Positions 8,321-16,706 of a stretch of DNA of 64,000 nt are shown here, in pieces. The position numbers and the translations under genes are program-made. Every line of letters starts with the position of its first letter. The first letter of the stretch is position 1. The stretch spans positions 105,343-169,342 of the forward strand of contig NZ_AULB01000019.1 in NCBI RefSeq assembly GCF_000425065.1, given 5' to 3'. The notes under the pieces were generated by a model that was given only the letters and a program-made list of their open reading frames with translations, made no database searches and was not told the origin of the DNA. This stretch comes from Actinomadura rifamycini DSM 43936 (lineage in GTDB: Bacteria > Actinomycetota > Actinomycetes > Streptosporangiales > Streptosporangiaceae).

Positions 8321-10000
8321 CTAGCGGGGCGCCTTCACGTCCTTGCCGCCCCAGTCGGCGTACGTCGTCTGCAGCACGGCGTGCTTCGCCTTCGCCTGCC
8401 CGGCGCGCAGCCACAGCGCCGCGGGCCGGTTCAGCCGGTCGAGCCGGATCGCGAAGTCGACCGTCGCGGCACCGGTCGTCCGGGTGAGGGACGCGTACAG
8501 CGGGCCCACGTTCGGGACCTGCGCGAGCGCCGCCGCGGGCGCCGCACCCTTGTAGACGTCCCCGTCCTTGCGCAGCTCGGTCGCGGTGCGCAGCAGCGAC
8601 GTCACGGTCGCGACCGAGCTGCCCCGGCGGACCTGCTCGGTCAGCGCGGCGTACGGGTGGTTCCCCGGCAGCGGCCGCCACTTGCGCGACACCTCGCCGT
8701 GGAACCGGTCGCCGACCACGATGGTCTTGCCCGCGCTCTTCGTCTCGCCCGTCCCCCGGACCGTCATCGCGTACGACGGCAGGGCGCCCGGCACCACCGC
8801 GAACGTCCCCTTGGCCCGGACGGCGCCCTCGCCGTCCCGCGCGAAGTCGAACTTCGCGCCCGGCGCCTGCGCGGTCGCCTGCTCGATCCGCGCGACGAGC
8901 GGCGCCGGGTCCACGCCGCCCTCCGGCAGGACCGGCTGCGGGCTCGTGCTCTGCTGCGCCGGGGTGGGCGGCGCGGCGACCGGCGCGGGGTCCTCGCCGC
9001 CGGTCAGCATCGGCACCGCCACCGCCGCCCCCGCGATCACCGCGAGGGTCGCGGCGCCCGCCGCGATCCAGCGCGTCCGCGACCCGCGGCCCGGCCGGTC
9101 CGCCCCCGCCGCCACGATCGCGTTGCGGCCCGTCCCGCGGGACGACTTCTTCGGCTCGGGGCGCCGCGCCGCCTCCGCCGCCAGCTCGGTGAGCCGGCCG
9201 CGGCCCTGCGCCTCCCAGGACGGCCCGTACGCGGAGATCGCCGCCTCTTCGAGGGCGGTGATGAAGTCCGCGACGGACGCCGGCCGCTCCGCCGCGTCCT
9301 TCGCGAGCCCCTTCCGCAGCAGGTCGCGGAGCGGCCCCGGGACCTCCTCCACCGGGATCGGCCCTTCCCGGTGCAGCCGCGCCATGTTGCGCCCGGCGAA
9401 CGGCGGCCGCCCCGTGAGGCACTCGAAGAACACGGCGGTCGCGGCGTACACGTCGGTCGCGACGGTCGCGGGCGCGCCCTCCCACAGCTCGGGCGCCGCG
9501 TACGGCGGCGCCGTCTGCGCCTCCGCGCCCGGCGGCGCGAGCGCGAAGTCGCCCACCACCGCGTTGCCCTGCCCGTCCACGAGCACGTCGGACGGACGCA
9601 CGGCGCCGTGCACGATCTCGCGGTCGTGCGCCGCCGCCAGCCCCAGCAGCATCCCGCCGAGCGTGGACAGCGCCGCGAGCGGCCCCACGGGACCCTGCAC
9701 CGCCAGGACGCGGCGCAGGCTCACGCCCTCGACGTGCTGCATGACGAGCGCCGCGCCCTCGTCGGCGGTCACGAAGTCATAGACGTCGACGACGTTGGGG
9801 TCCTCGACCTGCGTGAGCGTGCGCGCCCGCTCGCCGAACCGCGCCATGAACGACGGGTCGTCGACGAGCCGCCGGTCCAGGTACCTGATCGCGACCCGGG
9901 TGCCGGTGGTGTCGTCGACCGCCAGTGCCACCCTGCCGAATGCGCCGCCGCCCAGTTCCCGTTCGTGCGTGAAGCCCGGGACCGTCCAGCCGTCGACCAC
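8321..10000 (-). CDS. Membrane-anchored Ser/Thr pseudokinase with LppX/LolA-like extracytoplasmic domain
   Basis: 559 residues from a GTG 11 bases after GAGGAG; another GTG four codons upstream abuts that site. Residues about 8-265 have the kinase fold with a good glycine loop (GGGAFGRV), but key catalytic positions are replaced: Lys in VAIK is R39 (VAIRYL), HRDLKPxN reads HGAVRPSD (A133 replaces the catalytic Asp), and DFG reads DFA. YAAPELW and the later lobe remain. One membrane helix (about 305-328) follows a basic linker. An outside domain of about 210 residues resembles mycobacterial LppX/LprG-type lipid-binding folds (TFAVVPGALPSYAMTV, KTIVVGDRFHGEV). The N-terminus resembles the active kinase at 16.7 kb, so the two may be paralogues. 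It is divergent from hemL across 147 bases. Confidence 0.8.
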   Translation of the reverse strand: MVDGWTVPGFTHERELGGGAFGRVALAVDDTTGTRVAIRYLDRRLVDDPSFMARFGERARTLTQVEDPNVVDVYDFVTADEGAALVMQHVEGVSLRRVLAVQGPVGPLAALSTLGGMLLGLAAAHDREIVHGAVRPSDVLVDGQGNAVVGDFALAPPGAEAQTAPPYAAPELWEGAPATVATDVYAATAVFFECLTGRPPFAGRNMARLHREGPIPVEEVPGPLRDLLRKGLAKDAAERPASVADFITALEEAAISAYGPSWEAQGRGRLTELAAEAARRPEPKKSSRGTGRNAIVAAGADRPGRGSRTRWIAAGAATLAVIAGAAVAVPMLTGGEDPAPVAAPPTPAQQSTSPQPVLPEGGVDPAPLVARIEQATAQAPGAKFDFARDGEGAVRAKGTFAVVPGALPSYAMTVRGTGETKSAGKTIVVGDRFHGEVSRKWRPLPGNHPYAALTEQVRRGSSVATVTSLLRTATELRKDGDVYKGAAPAAALAQVPNVGPLYASLTRTTGAATVDFAIRLDRLNRPAALWLRAGQAKAKHAVLQTTYADWGGKDVKAPR

Positions 10001-10147
10001 GTTGAAAGCCACTCCTCGATACGGCTGATCGCCGGTGAAAGGGGAAAGGCGCCGGAACGGGCGCCGATGTCGTCACTTGGTGGAATATAGGCCCGTGCCC
10101 GGCGAGGTCAAGGCAAGTCGCCGAACTGCAACTGACAGGATGGAACC

Positions 10148-11446
10148 GTGACTGGAACCGATCGCTCCCAGCAGTTGTTCGAGCGTGCCGGCGGGGTCGT
10201 CCCCGGCGGCGTGAACTCGCCGGTCCGGGCCTTCGGGGCCGTCGGCGGCACGCCCCGCTTCATGGCGTCCGCGCGCGGCCCCTACCTGACCGACGCGGAC
10301 GGCAACGAGTACGTCGACCTCGTCTGCTCGTGGGGCCCGATGATCCTCGGGCACGCCCACCCCGCGGTCGTCGACGCCGTCCGCGAGGCCGCCGCGCACG
10401 GGACGTCCTACGGCGCGCCCACACCCGGCGAGGTGGAGCTCGCCGAGGAGATCACCGCCCGCACCCCGGTGGAGAAGGTGCGGCTGGTGAACTCCGGCAC
10501 CGAGGCGACCATGTCGGCGATCCGGCTGGCGCGCGGGTTCACGTCCCGCCCGAAGGTCGTGAAGTTCGCGGGCTGCTACCACGGGCACGTCGACTCCCTG
10601 CTCGCCGCCGCCGGCTCCGGCGTCGCCACGTTCGGCCTCCCCGACACCCCCGGCGTGACGGGCGCGACGACCGCGGACACGATCGTCCTGCCGTACAACG
10701 ACGTCGCCGCCGTGGAACTCGCGTTCGACGAGCACGGCCACGACATCGCGTGCGTGATCACCGAGGCCGTGCCCTGCAACATGGGCGTCGTCCCGCCGCT
10801 GCCCGACTTCAACGCCCTCCTCAAGCGGCTCTGCGAGCGCCACGGCGCGCTGCTGGTCGTCGACGAGGTGCTCACCGGCTTCCGGGCGTCCCGGTCCGGC
10901 TGGTACGGGCTGGAGGGCGTCGCGGGCGACCTCGTGACGTACGGGAAGGTCATGGGCGGCGGGCTGCCCGCCGCCGCGTTCGGCGGCCGCGCCGACATCA
11001 TGGACCGCCTCGCCCCGGCCGGCCCCGTCTACCAGGCCGGCACCCTCTCCGGGAACCCGCTCGCGACCGCCGCCGGGCTCGCCACCCTCCGCAACGCGAC
11101 CGACGACGTCTACGCCGCGATCGACGCGAACGCCGCGACCGTCCTGAAGGCCGCGTCCGAGGCCCTCGCGAAGGAAGGCGTCCCGCACCGCCCGCAGAAC
11201 GCCGGGAACCTCTTCTCGGTCTTCTTCACCGACGAGCCGGTCGGCGACTTCGCCGCCGCCCAGCGCCAGGACTCCGCGGCCTACGCGGCGTTCTTCCACG
11301 CGATGCTGGAGCACGGCGTGTACCTGCCGCCGTCCGCGTTCGAGGTCTGGTTCCTGTCCGCCGCGCACGACGACGCGGCGATCTCCCGCGTCCTGGACGC
11401 CCTCCCGCACGCCGCCCGCGCCGCCGCCGGCGCCGCCCGCGGCTAG
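10148..11446 (+). CDS. hemL: Glutamate-1-semialdehyde 2,1-aminomutase
   Basis: PLP enzyme converting GSA, the HemA product, to 5-aminolevulinate, the HemB substrate. 432 residues. Visible features: PGGVNSPVRAFGAVGGTPRF at the start, GTEATMSAIRLARGFT, the pyridoxal lysine K267 in TYGKVMGGGLPAAAFGG, and GTLSGNPLATAAG. The GTG start follows CAGGATGGA. It sits away from the hemACDB run but completes the C5 pathway to uroporphyrinogen III within this window. Its stop shares the bases CTAG with the stop of the convergent lyase gene, so the two coding regions overlap by four bases tail to tail. Confidence 0.97.
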   Translation: MTGTDRSQQLFERAGGVVPGGVNSPVRAFGAVGGTPRFMASARGPYLTDADGNEYVDLVCSWGPMILGHAHPAVVDAVREAAAHGTSYGAPTPGEVELAEEITARTPVEKVRLVNSGTEATMSAIRLARGFTSRPKVVKFAGCYHGHVDSLLAAAGSGVATFGLPDTPGVTGATTADTIVLPYNDVAAVELAFDEHGHDIACVITEAVPCNMGVVPPLPDFNALLKRLCERHGALLVVDEVLTGFRASRSGWYGLEGVAGDLVTYGKVMGGGLPAAAFGGRADIMDRLAPAGPVYQAGTLSGNPLATAAGLATLRNATDDVYAAIDANAATVLKAASEALAKEGVPHRPQNAGNLFSVFFTDEPVGDFAAAQRQDSAAYAAFFHAMLEHGVYLPPSAFEVWFLSAAHDDAAISRVLDALPHAARAAAGAARG

Positions 11447-12294
11447 GGGAGCGCCTCCAGGGCCCGTTCGACGTTCTCCGGCCGGGGCGCGCGCAGCGGC
11501 GCGCGCACCGCCGGGTCGTCGATGACGCCCAGCTCGGCCAGGCACGCCTTCAGCACGCTCGGCGACGGCTCCGCGAACAGCGCGTCCACCAGCGGCAGCA
11601 GCGCCCCGTGCAGCTCCCGCCCCCGCTCGCCGTCCGCCCGCGCCAGCTCCGCGAACGCGCCCGGCGCCAGGCACGCGGACGCCGTCACGCCCCCGGACGC
11701 GCCCAGCCGCATCATCGGGTACAGGTAGGCGTCGTCGCCCGCGAGGACGTCCCCGCCCGCGTCCGCCGCGAGCAGCGCGAGCGTGTCGCCGTCGATGCCG
11801 CCGGGGCAGTGCTTGACGGCCGCGACGGCGTCCAGCACCCGCAGGAGCGTCTCCGCCGAGAGCCGCTTCCCCGTCCGGTACGGCACGTTGTAGGCGATGA
11901 CCGGGACGTCCGCGGCCGCCGCGACCGCCGCGAAATGCCCGACGACCCCCTCGTCGGACGGCCGCAGGTAGTACGGGACGACGACGAGCAGCGCGTCCGC
12001 GAACACTTCGAGGCTCCGGGCCTCCGCGATCGTCGCCTCGGTGCCCATCGACCCGGCGCCGGCGATGAGCGGCACCCCGTACTCGTCGCACACCGTCCGG
12101 CACACCGCCAGCACGGCCGTCCGCTCGTCCGGGGCCAGCAGCGCCGCCTCCCCCGTCGTGCCGAGCGCGACGAGCCCCGCGGCGCCGCCGTCCAGGCACC
12201 GCGCGGCGAGCCGCTCCAGCGACCCCTCGTCCACCGCGCCGCCCGCGAACGGCGTCACCAGCGACGGGTACACCCCGCGGAACACGGCGGTCAC
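11443..12294 (-). CDS. DapA-family (dihydrodipicolinate synthase/NAL) lyase
   Basis: A 283-residue TIM-barrel lyase. The carboxylate-binding GTTGEA motif (LVALGTTGEAALLAPDER), the proton-relay tyrosine in IAYNVPYRTG and the Schiff-base lysine in AAVKHCPGG are all present. Members split or join pyruvate and an aldehyde: lysine synthesis (DapA), N-acetylneuraminate, KDG and others. The substrate cannot be read from motifs. A LysR regulator is divergently transcribed 143 bases away, which suggests an inducible catabolic or specialised role rather than housekeeping DapA. Start is GTG at 12294. Confidence 0.85.
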   Translation of the reverse strand: MTAVFRGVYPSLVTPFAGGAVDEGSLERLAARCLDGGAAGLVALGTTGEAALLAPDERTAVLAVCRTVCDEYGVPLIAGAGSMGTEATIAEARSLEVFADALLVVVPYYLRPSDEGVVGHFAAVAAAADVPVIAYNVPYRTGKRLSAETLLRVLDAVAAVKHCPGGIDGDTLALLAADAGGDVLAGDDAYLYPMMRLGASGGVTASACLAPGAFAELARADGERGRELHGALLPLVDALFAEPSPSVLKACLAELGVIDDPAVRAPLRAPRPENVERALEALP

Positions 12295-12414
12295 CCCGTC
12301 CCGGTCCGGCGGACGGCGGGGAAGGGCGGGACTATGCTGATCGGCGGGGCGTGGCGCGGACTCATGCGCCGATCATCGGCACCCGACGTCTTAAGCACAA
12401 GCTAGAAGTTCTCG

Positions 12415-12431
12415 ACCCTTCGCTTTAGGGT
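12415..12431. promoter_or_regulatory. Inverted repeat at the LysR gene start (possible autoregulatory site)
   Basis: ACCCT-N7-AGGGT ends 6 bases before the LysR start codon. The right arm AGGGTTG doubles as the only plausible ribosome-binding site. Binding here would block the lysR 5' end. It departs from the usual T-N11-A LysR box, so the assignment is tentative. Confidence 0.3.
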
Positions 12432-12437
12432 TGCTTC

Positions 12438-13334
12438 ATGCTCGATCTGGAACGGCTGCGCGCCCTGCACTCCGTGGCGACCTACGGCTCGGTCAGCGCC
12501 GCCGCCGACGTCCTGCACGTCACCACCTCCGCCGTCTCCCAGCAGCTCGCCAAGCTCGAACGCGAGACCGGCCAGAAACTCCTCGAGCGCAACGGCCGCG
12601 GCGTCCGCCTCACCGACGCCGCCGAACTCCTCGTCGCGCACGCCGAACGCATCCTCTCCCTCGTCGAGCAGGCCCAGGCCGACCTCGAAGCCCACCGCGG
12701 CTCCGTCGTCGGCCAGCTCACCCTCGCCGCCTTCCCCACCGCCGCCCGCGGCCTCGTCCCCGACGCCCTCCGCCGCCTCCGCGCCGACCACCCCGACCTG
12801 CGCGTCCTCCTCCGCGAAGAGGACCCGCTGCAGAGCATGCCGCTCGTCCTGCGCGGCGACCTCGACATGGCCGTCGTACAAGACTGGAACAACGAGCCCC
12901 TCCCGCTCCCCGACGGCCTCCAGAAAGCCGCGATCTGCGAGGACGTCGCCGACGTCGCCCTCCCCGCCGGCCACCCCCTCGCCGACCGCGACGCCGTCGA
13001 CCTCAAGGAACTCGCGGGCGACCCCTGGATCAGCTCCTCGCCCGACAGCATCTGCTGCGACTGGCTCCTGCGCACCCTCCGCGCCGTCGACAGCGAACCC
13101 CGCATCGTCCACATGGCCTACGAGTTCGCCACCCAGCTCGCCCTCGTCGGCGCCGGCCTCGGCAACGCGATCCTCCCCCGGATGGGCCGCTGCGACGTCC
13201 CGCCCGGCGTCGCGATCGTCCCCCTCTCCGCCCCCCTCTACCGCCGCATCTTCGCCGTCTGGCGCGAGAAAGCCACCCGCCGCCCCGCCATCCGCGCTGT
13301 GCTTTCCGCGTTGCCCTTGGCGTCGGGCCGCTAG
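12438..13334 (+). CDS. LysR-family transcriptional regulator
   Basis: 298 residues. Residues 1-60 form the winged HTH (LERLRALHSVATYGSVSAAA, TTSAVSQQLAKLERETGQ, LLERNGRGVRLTDAA), followed by the LysR substrate-binding domain from about residue 90. It is divergent from the DapA-family lyase, the classic arrangement for LysR control of the opposite gene. The 3' end is odd: the final codons (LPLASGR) and the stop lie inside copy C of the dispersed repeat described at 13311, with the TAG in the loop of a GGCCGC/GCGGCC hairpin. The natural C-terminus may therefore have been replaced by repeat sequence. Confidence 0.93.
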   Translation: MLDLERLRALHSVATYGSVSAAADVLHVTTSAVSQQLAKLERETGQKLLERNGRGVRLTDAAELLVAHAERILSLVEQAQADLEAHRGSVVGQLTLAAFPTAARGLVPDALRRLRADHPDLRVLLREEDPLQSMPLVLRGDLDMAVVQDWNNEPLPLPDGLQKAAICEDVADVALPAGHPLADRDAVDLKELAGDPWISSSPDSICCDWLLRTLRAVDSEPRIVHMAYEFATQLALVGAGLGNAILPRMGRCDVPPGVAIVPLSAPLYRRIFAVWREKATRRPAIRAVLSALPLASGR

Positions 13335-13400
13335 GCGGCCCTCCTTCGGCGGGCAACGCGGCGATTGCTGCATCGCTCCGACTCGCCCAAGGGGCTCACG
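13311..13400 (+). repeat. Structured dispersed repeat, copy C (partial)
   Basis: About 90 bases that align with the first half of copies B (13404-13571) and A (18738-18908, opposite strand). Shared landmarks are CCCTTGGCGTC, a hairpin GGCCGC-TAG-GCGGCC (13326-13340), and GCGATTGCTGCATCGCTCCG. It overlaps the last codons of the LysR gene and lies in direct tandem with copy B. Confidence 0.85.
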
Positions 13401-13403
13401 TGC

Positions 13404-13571
13404 TTATTGCAAGACCCTCGGCGTCAGGCCCCAGGGGGCCTTCCTTCAACGGGCCTTGCTGCGATTGCTGCATCGCTCCGACTCGCCCAGGGGCTCGCTG
13501 CGCGATCAGGTTCTCGCTTCGCTCGAACCTGCCTTCGGACGCAATCGCAGTGTTTCCCGTCCGCTCTGGCC
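13404..13571 (+). repeat. Structured dispersed repeat, copy B (full length, ~168 bp)
   Basis: Full copy beginning TTATTGCAA and ending CGCTCTGGCC, near-identical (by eye about 85-90%) to the reverse complement of 18738-18908. Internal pairing: hairpin GGCCCC-AG-GGGGCC (13427-13440), outer stem CTGCGATTGC/GCAATCGCAG (13459-13468 with 13541-13550), and an inner stem CAGGTTC/GAACCTG (13507-13513 with 13525-13531). With copies A and C it shows paired base changes that keep the stems. The 376-base gap before the next gene is mostly this repeat and copy C. The remaining 140 bases show nothing recognisable beyond the start region of the DUF418 gene. Confidence 0.88.
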
Positions 13572-13710
13572 GGGGCGGGGCTGAGGTGGGCTTGCCCACA
13601 CCTCTTCGGGGGCGGTCGTCCTGATCTGGGGGATGTCCCCGCATTGGGTCTTGAGGGGGAACGGGGGAGGTCCCTGCGGCCGAAGCGGTGGTCGGACGGG
13701 CGGGGCGAGC

Positions 13711-14730
13711 ATGGCTCGCATGACCACGATCAGTGAACCGGAGACCGTCGCCGCGCCGGTCCGGCCGGACCGGCGGATCGCCGCGCTGGACGACCTCCGA
13801 GGCTTCGCGCTCTGCGGGATCATCTTCATCAACATCCCGCAGACGCTGGAGATGTTCGACTACGCCGGGCAGCTGCCCGACGTCCTGCGGGTGTTCTTCC
13901 TGGGCCGCTTCTACCCGATCTTCTACCTGCTGTTCGGCATCGGGTTCGGGATCTTCCTGCGCTCCGCGCGGCGGCGCTCGCCGCGCCCCCGGACGCTGTT
14001 CCTGCGGAGGTTCGCGGCGCTGGGGTTCGCGGGCGCGCTGCTCCACCTGATCCAGCCCGGCGAGGTGCTCCTGCCGTTCGCCGTGACCGGCGTGCTGGTG
14101 CTGCTCCCGTTCAGCTACCTGGAGGGGCGGGCCCTGCTCACGGCGGGCGGCGTCCTGACCGTCCTCGGGGTGCTGGTCGGGGTGGGAGGGCTCGGGCTCC
14201 TGCCGGGCCTGTTCGTGCTGGGCTTCGCGCTCGCCGACCTGGACGTCCCCGCGAGGCTCACGCGGTCGGCGGGGGCGCTGGTCGCGATCGGGGCCGCCGC
14301 GGTCGTGACCGGATCGCTGGCCTGGACGCTGATCGCGATGGAGCTGCACGACATCGTCCAGATCCGGCTCGGGCTGATGTTCTCGCTGTCGATGGCCACC
14401 GGCTACGTGGTCCTCTTCCTGCTGGCGCTCCGTACGCCGGCCGTGGCCGCGCTGTCGTGGGTCCTGGGGCCCATGGGGCGCATGGCGCTCACCAACTACA
14501 TGACCGCGGCGATGCTGTTCGTCCCGATCGGGGCGGCCATGGACCTGCGGGGATCGTCCGACTGGACGACGGCGGCGCTGCTCGGGCTCGGGATCCTGGC
14601 CGCACAGGCGCTGTTCAGTAACCTGTGGCTCCGGGGCTTCCGCTACGGACCGCTGGAGTGGGCTTGGCGCTGCGTCACCTACTGGCGGTGGCTGCCGATC
14701 CGCGACCGGGAAGAGCACAGCACGGCATGA
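13711..14730 (+). CDS. DUF418 (YeiB-like) multi-pass membrane protein
   Basis: 339 residues, about ten predicted membrane segments. The N-terminal RIAALDDLRGFALCGIIFIN and the C-terminal YGPLEWAWRCVTYWRWLPIR are hallmarks of the DUF418 family, whose biochemical role is undefined (proposed transporters or acyltransferase-like proteins). Two ATGs (13711 and 13720) are possible; I took the first. The stop overlaps the start of the sensor kinase gene (ATGA), so the three genes DUF418-kinase-regulator form a coupled operon. The DUF418 protein may be what the two-component pair serves, which is inference. Confidence 0.85.
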   Translation: MARMTTISEPETVAAPVRPDRRIAALDDLRGFALCGIIFINIPQTLEMFDYAGQLPDVLRVFFLGRFYPIFYLLFGIGFGIFLRSARRRSPRPRTLFLRRFAALGFAGALLHLIQPGEVLLPFAVTGVLVLLPFSYLEGRALLTAGGVLTVLGVLVGVGGLGLLPGLFVLGFALADLDVPARLTRSAGALVAIGAAAVVTGSLAWTLIAMELHDIVQIRLGLMFSLSMATGYVVLFLLALRTPAVAALSWVLGPMGRMALTNYMTAAMLFVPIGAAMDLRGSSDWTTAALLGLGILAAQALFSNLWLRGFRYGPLEWAWRCVTYWRWLPIRDREEHSTA

Positions 14731-15956
14731 CAGGACGGGAAGGCCGCGAAGTCCCGCTCCGCTCGGCGGTGCGGGGCGACGTCCTCGTCGCGGCCGTGCT
14801 GCTGTCCGCCAACCTCGCACGGATCCCCCACGTCCTGTCGCTGCACCCGGCGGAACCGGACTGGACGATCGCGCTCGCCTACCTGCTCGCCTGCGTCGAC
14901 CTGCTGGCCATCGCGGTGCGCCGGTACCATCCCGCGGCCGCCCTGGCCGCGGCGACGGCGGCGCCCCTGGCGACCGCCGCCCTGCCCGTGCGGCCCGCGC
15001 TGATCGGCATCGGGATCCTGTTCTGCGCCTACACCGTCGCCGTCCGGACGTCCTGGCCGCGGGCCGCGACCATCGTCGGCGCCGCCTGCGCGGCCCACCT
15101 GGCGGGCGGGCTCGCCGCCGTGGCCGCGGGCGGCTCGGTGGACGGCCTCGTCGCCTTCTGGGGCGGCGCGCCCCGGGACGCCTGGACGATGGCGACGGGG
15201 GCCGCCGCGGCGTACCTCGTGCCCGCGATGGCGGGGCTGACCGTCCGGACCCGCCGCGTCCACCGGGCCGAGACCGCGGCCCGCATCGAGCGCGACCGCG
15301 AGGAGCAGGCCGCGGCCGCGGTCGCCGAGGAACGCGCCAGGATCGCCCGGGAACTGCACGACATCGCCGCGCACGACCTGTCGGCGATCGTGGTCCAGGC
15401 GGGCGCCGCCGACCGGCTGCTGGACCGCGACCCCGAGGCCGTCCGCGCCACCTTGCGGTCCATCCGGGCGCAGGGCCGCGACACGCTGACCGCCCTGCGC
15501 ACCATGGTGGGCCTGATGCGCGAGCACGATCGGGACGCGGACGTCCGGGCGCCGCAGCCGACGGCGGCCCGGCTGGAGGAGGTCGTCCGGCAGTCCCGGG
15601 ACACCGGGATGGCGGTCGAGTTCCGCACGACGGGCGCGCCGCGCCGCCTTCCCCTGACCGTCGACCTGGCGGTCTCCCGGCTCGTCCAGGAAGCCCTGGC
15701 CAACGCCCGGGAGCACGCCCCGGGCGCGCCCGTCACCGTGGAGACGGCGTTCGGTGACGCTTCGCTGCGCGTCACCGTCCGCAACGCCGAGCCCGACCGG
15801 CCGTCCGGCCCGTCCGGTCCCGGGCGCGGCCACGGACTCCTCGGGATGCGCGAGCGCGTGCAGCACGCGGGCGGGGAGCTGCGCACGGGCCCGCGGCCCG
15901 ACGGCGGCTGGCAGGTCGCCGCGACCTTCCCCCTCGACCAGGCGGGCGAGCGATGA
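14727..15956 (+). CDS. Sensor histidine kinase, HisKA_3 (NarL/DesK type)
   Basis: 409 residues. Several hydrophobic segments occupy residues about 10-175 with no obvious ligand domain. A charged helix then leads to the HisKA_3 dimerisation domain, where the phospho-acceptor is H211 in ARIARELHDIAAHDLSAIV. The HATPase has its N-box in LVQEALANAREHAPG and the glycine box GHGLLGMRERVQHAGG. It starts at the ATG overlapping the DUF418 stop and ends overlapping the regulator start, so it is translationally coupled on both sides. It partners the response regulator encoded next. Confidence 0.93.
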   Translation: MTGREGREVPLRSAVRGDVLVAAVLLSANLARIPHVLSLHPAEPDWTIALAYLLACVDLLAIAVRRYHPAAALAAATAAPLATAALPVRPALIGIGILFCAYTVAVRTSWPRAATIVGAACAAHLAGGLAAVAAGGSVDGLVAFWGGAPRDAWTMATGAAAAYLVPAMAGLTVRTRRVHRAETAARIERDREEQAAAAVAEERARIARELHDIAAHDLSAIVVQAGAADRLLDRDPEAVRATLRSIRAQGRDTLTALRTMVGLMREHDRDADVRAPQPTAARLEEVVRQSRDTGMAVEFRTTGAPRRLPLTVDLAVSRLVQEALANAREHAPGAPVTVETAFGDASLRVTVRNAEPDRPSGPSGPGRGHGLLGMRERVQHAGGELRTGPRPDGGWQVAATFPLDQAGER

Positions 15957-16624
15957 CGATCCGCATCCTGATCGCCGACGACCAGGCCGTCGTCCGGGCC
16001 GGGTTCCGCACGATCCTGGAGGCCGAGGACGACATCGAGGTCGTCGGGGAGGCGGCGGACGGCGCCGACGCCGTCCGGCTCGCCCGGCGGGACCGGCCCG
16101 ACCTGGTGCTGATGGACGTGCGGATGCCGGTGCTGGACGGCATCGCCGCGACCGAGCGGCTGGCCGGCCCGGGCGTCGACGACCCGCTCGCCGTCCTCGT
16201 CGTCACCACCTTCGACCTGGACGAGTACGTCTTCGAGTCCCTCCGCTTCGGCGCCTGCGGCTTCCTGCTCAAGGACATCGAGCCGGACGAGCTGGTGCAG
16301 GCCGTCCGCGTCGTGGTGTCCGGCCAGGGGCTCCTCGCCCCGGCGGTCACCCGGCGGCTGATCGCGGAGTACGCCCGCGCGTCCCGCGCGGCCCGGCCCG
16401 CCCCGCCCCCGGTGCCCGACCTCACCGCACGGGAGCGGGACATGCTGCTGCTGATCGCGCGGGGGCTGTCGAACGCGGAGATCGCCGCGACCCTGTTCCT
16501 CAGCGTCTCCACGGTGAAGACCCACGTCGCCCGGCTGCTCGCGAAGATCGACTGCCGGGACCGGGTGCAGGCCGTCATCTACGCCTACGAGCACGGAATG
16601 GTCGAGCCCGGCGGGGCTCCGTGA
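15953..16624 (+). CDS. NarL/LuxR-type response regulator
   Basis: 223 residues. The receiver domain (1-120) has the acidic pair near residues 9-10, phospho-acceptor D55 in LVLMDVRMPVLDG, the Thr in VVTTFDLDEYVF and the Lys in FLLKDIEPDEL. The LuxR-type HTH is at about 155-215 (LTARERDMLLLIARGLSNAE, STVKTHVARLLAKI). It is the cognate partner of the preceding kinase (ATGA overlap). The third gene of the operon is followed by a terminator hairpin. Confidence 0.95.
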   Translation: MTIRILIADDQAVVRAGFRTILEAEDDIEVVGEAADGADAVRLARRDRPDLVLMDVRMPVLDGIAATERLAGPGVDDPLAVLVVTTFDLDEYVFESLRFGACGFLLKDIEPDELVQAVRVVVSGQGLLAPAVTRRLIAEYARASRAARPAPPPVPDLTARERDMLLLIARGLSNAEIAATLFLSVSTVKTHVARLLAKIDCRDRVQAVIYAYEHGMVEPGGAP

Positions 16625-16629
16625 CCTCA

Positions 16630-16656
16630 CCGCCGCCGCGGCCGAACCGGCGGCGG
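16630..16656 (+). terminator. Terminator hairpin after the two-component operon
   Basis: CCGCCGCCG pairs with CGGCGGCGG over a 9-base loop, starting 6 bases after the response-regulator stop. Confidence 0.5.
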
Positions 16657-16706
16657 GTTCCGGTCGTCCCAATCCAGCGAAGATCACGTTGGTGGGAGGC
16701 GAGCAC

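Noticed and set aside
13365..13736. Plus-strand frame over the structured repeat
   Set aside because: Product is repeat-derived (LLQ..RLAQG segments) and is not expected to be coding; the same sequence lies inverted at 18.8 kb.
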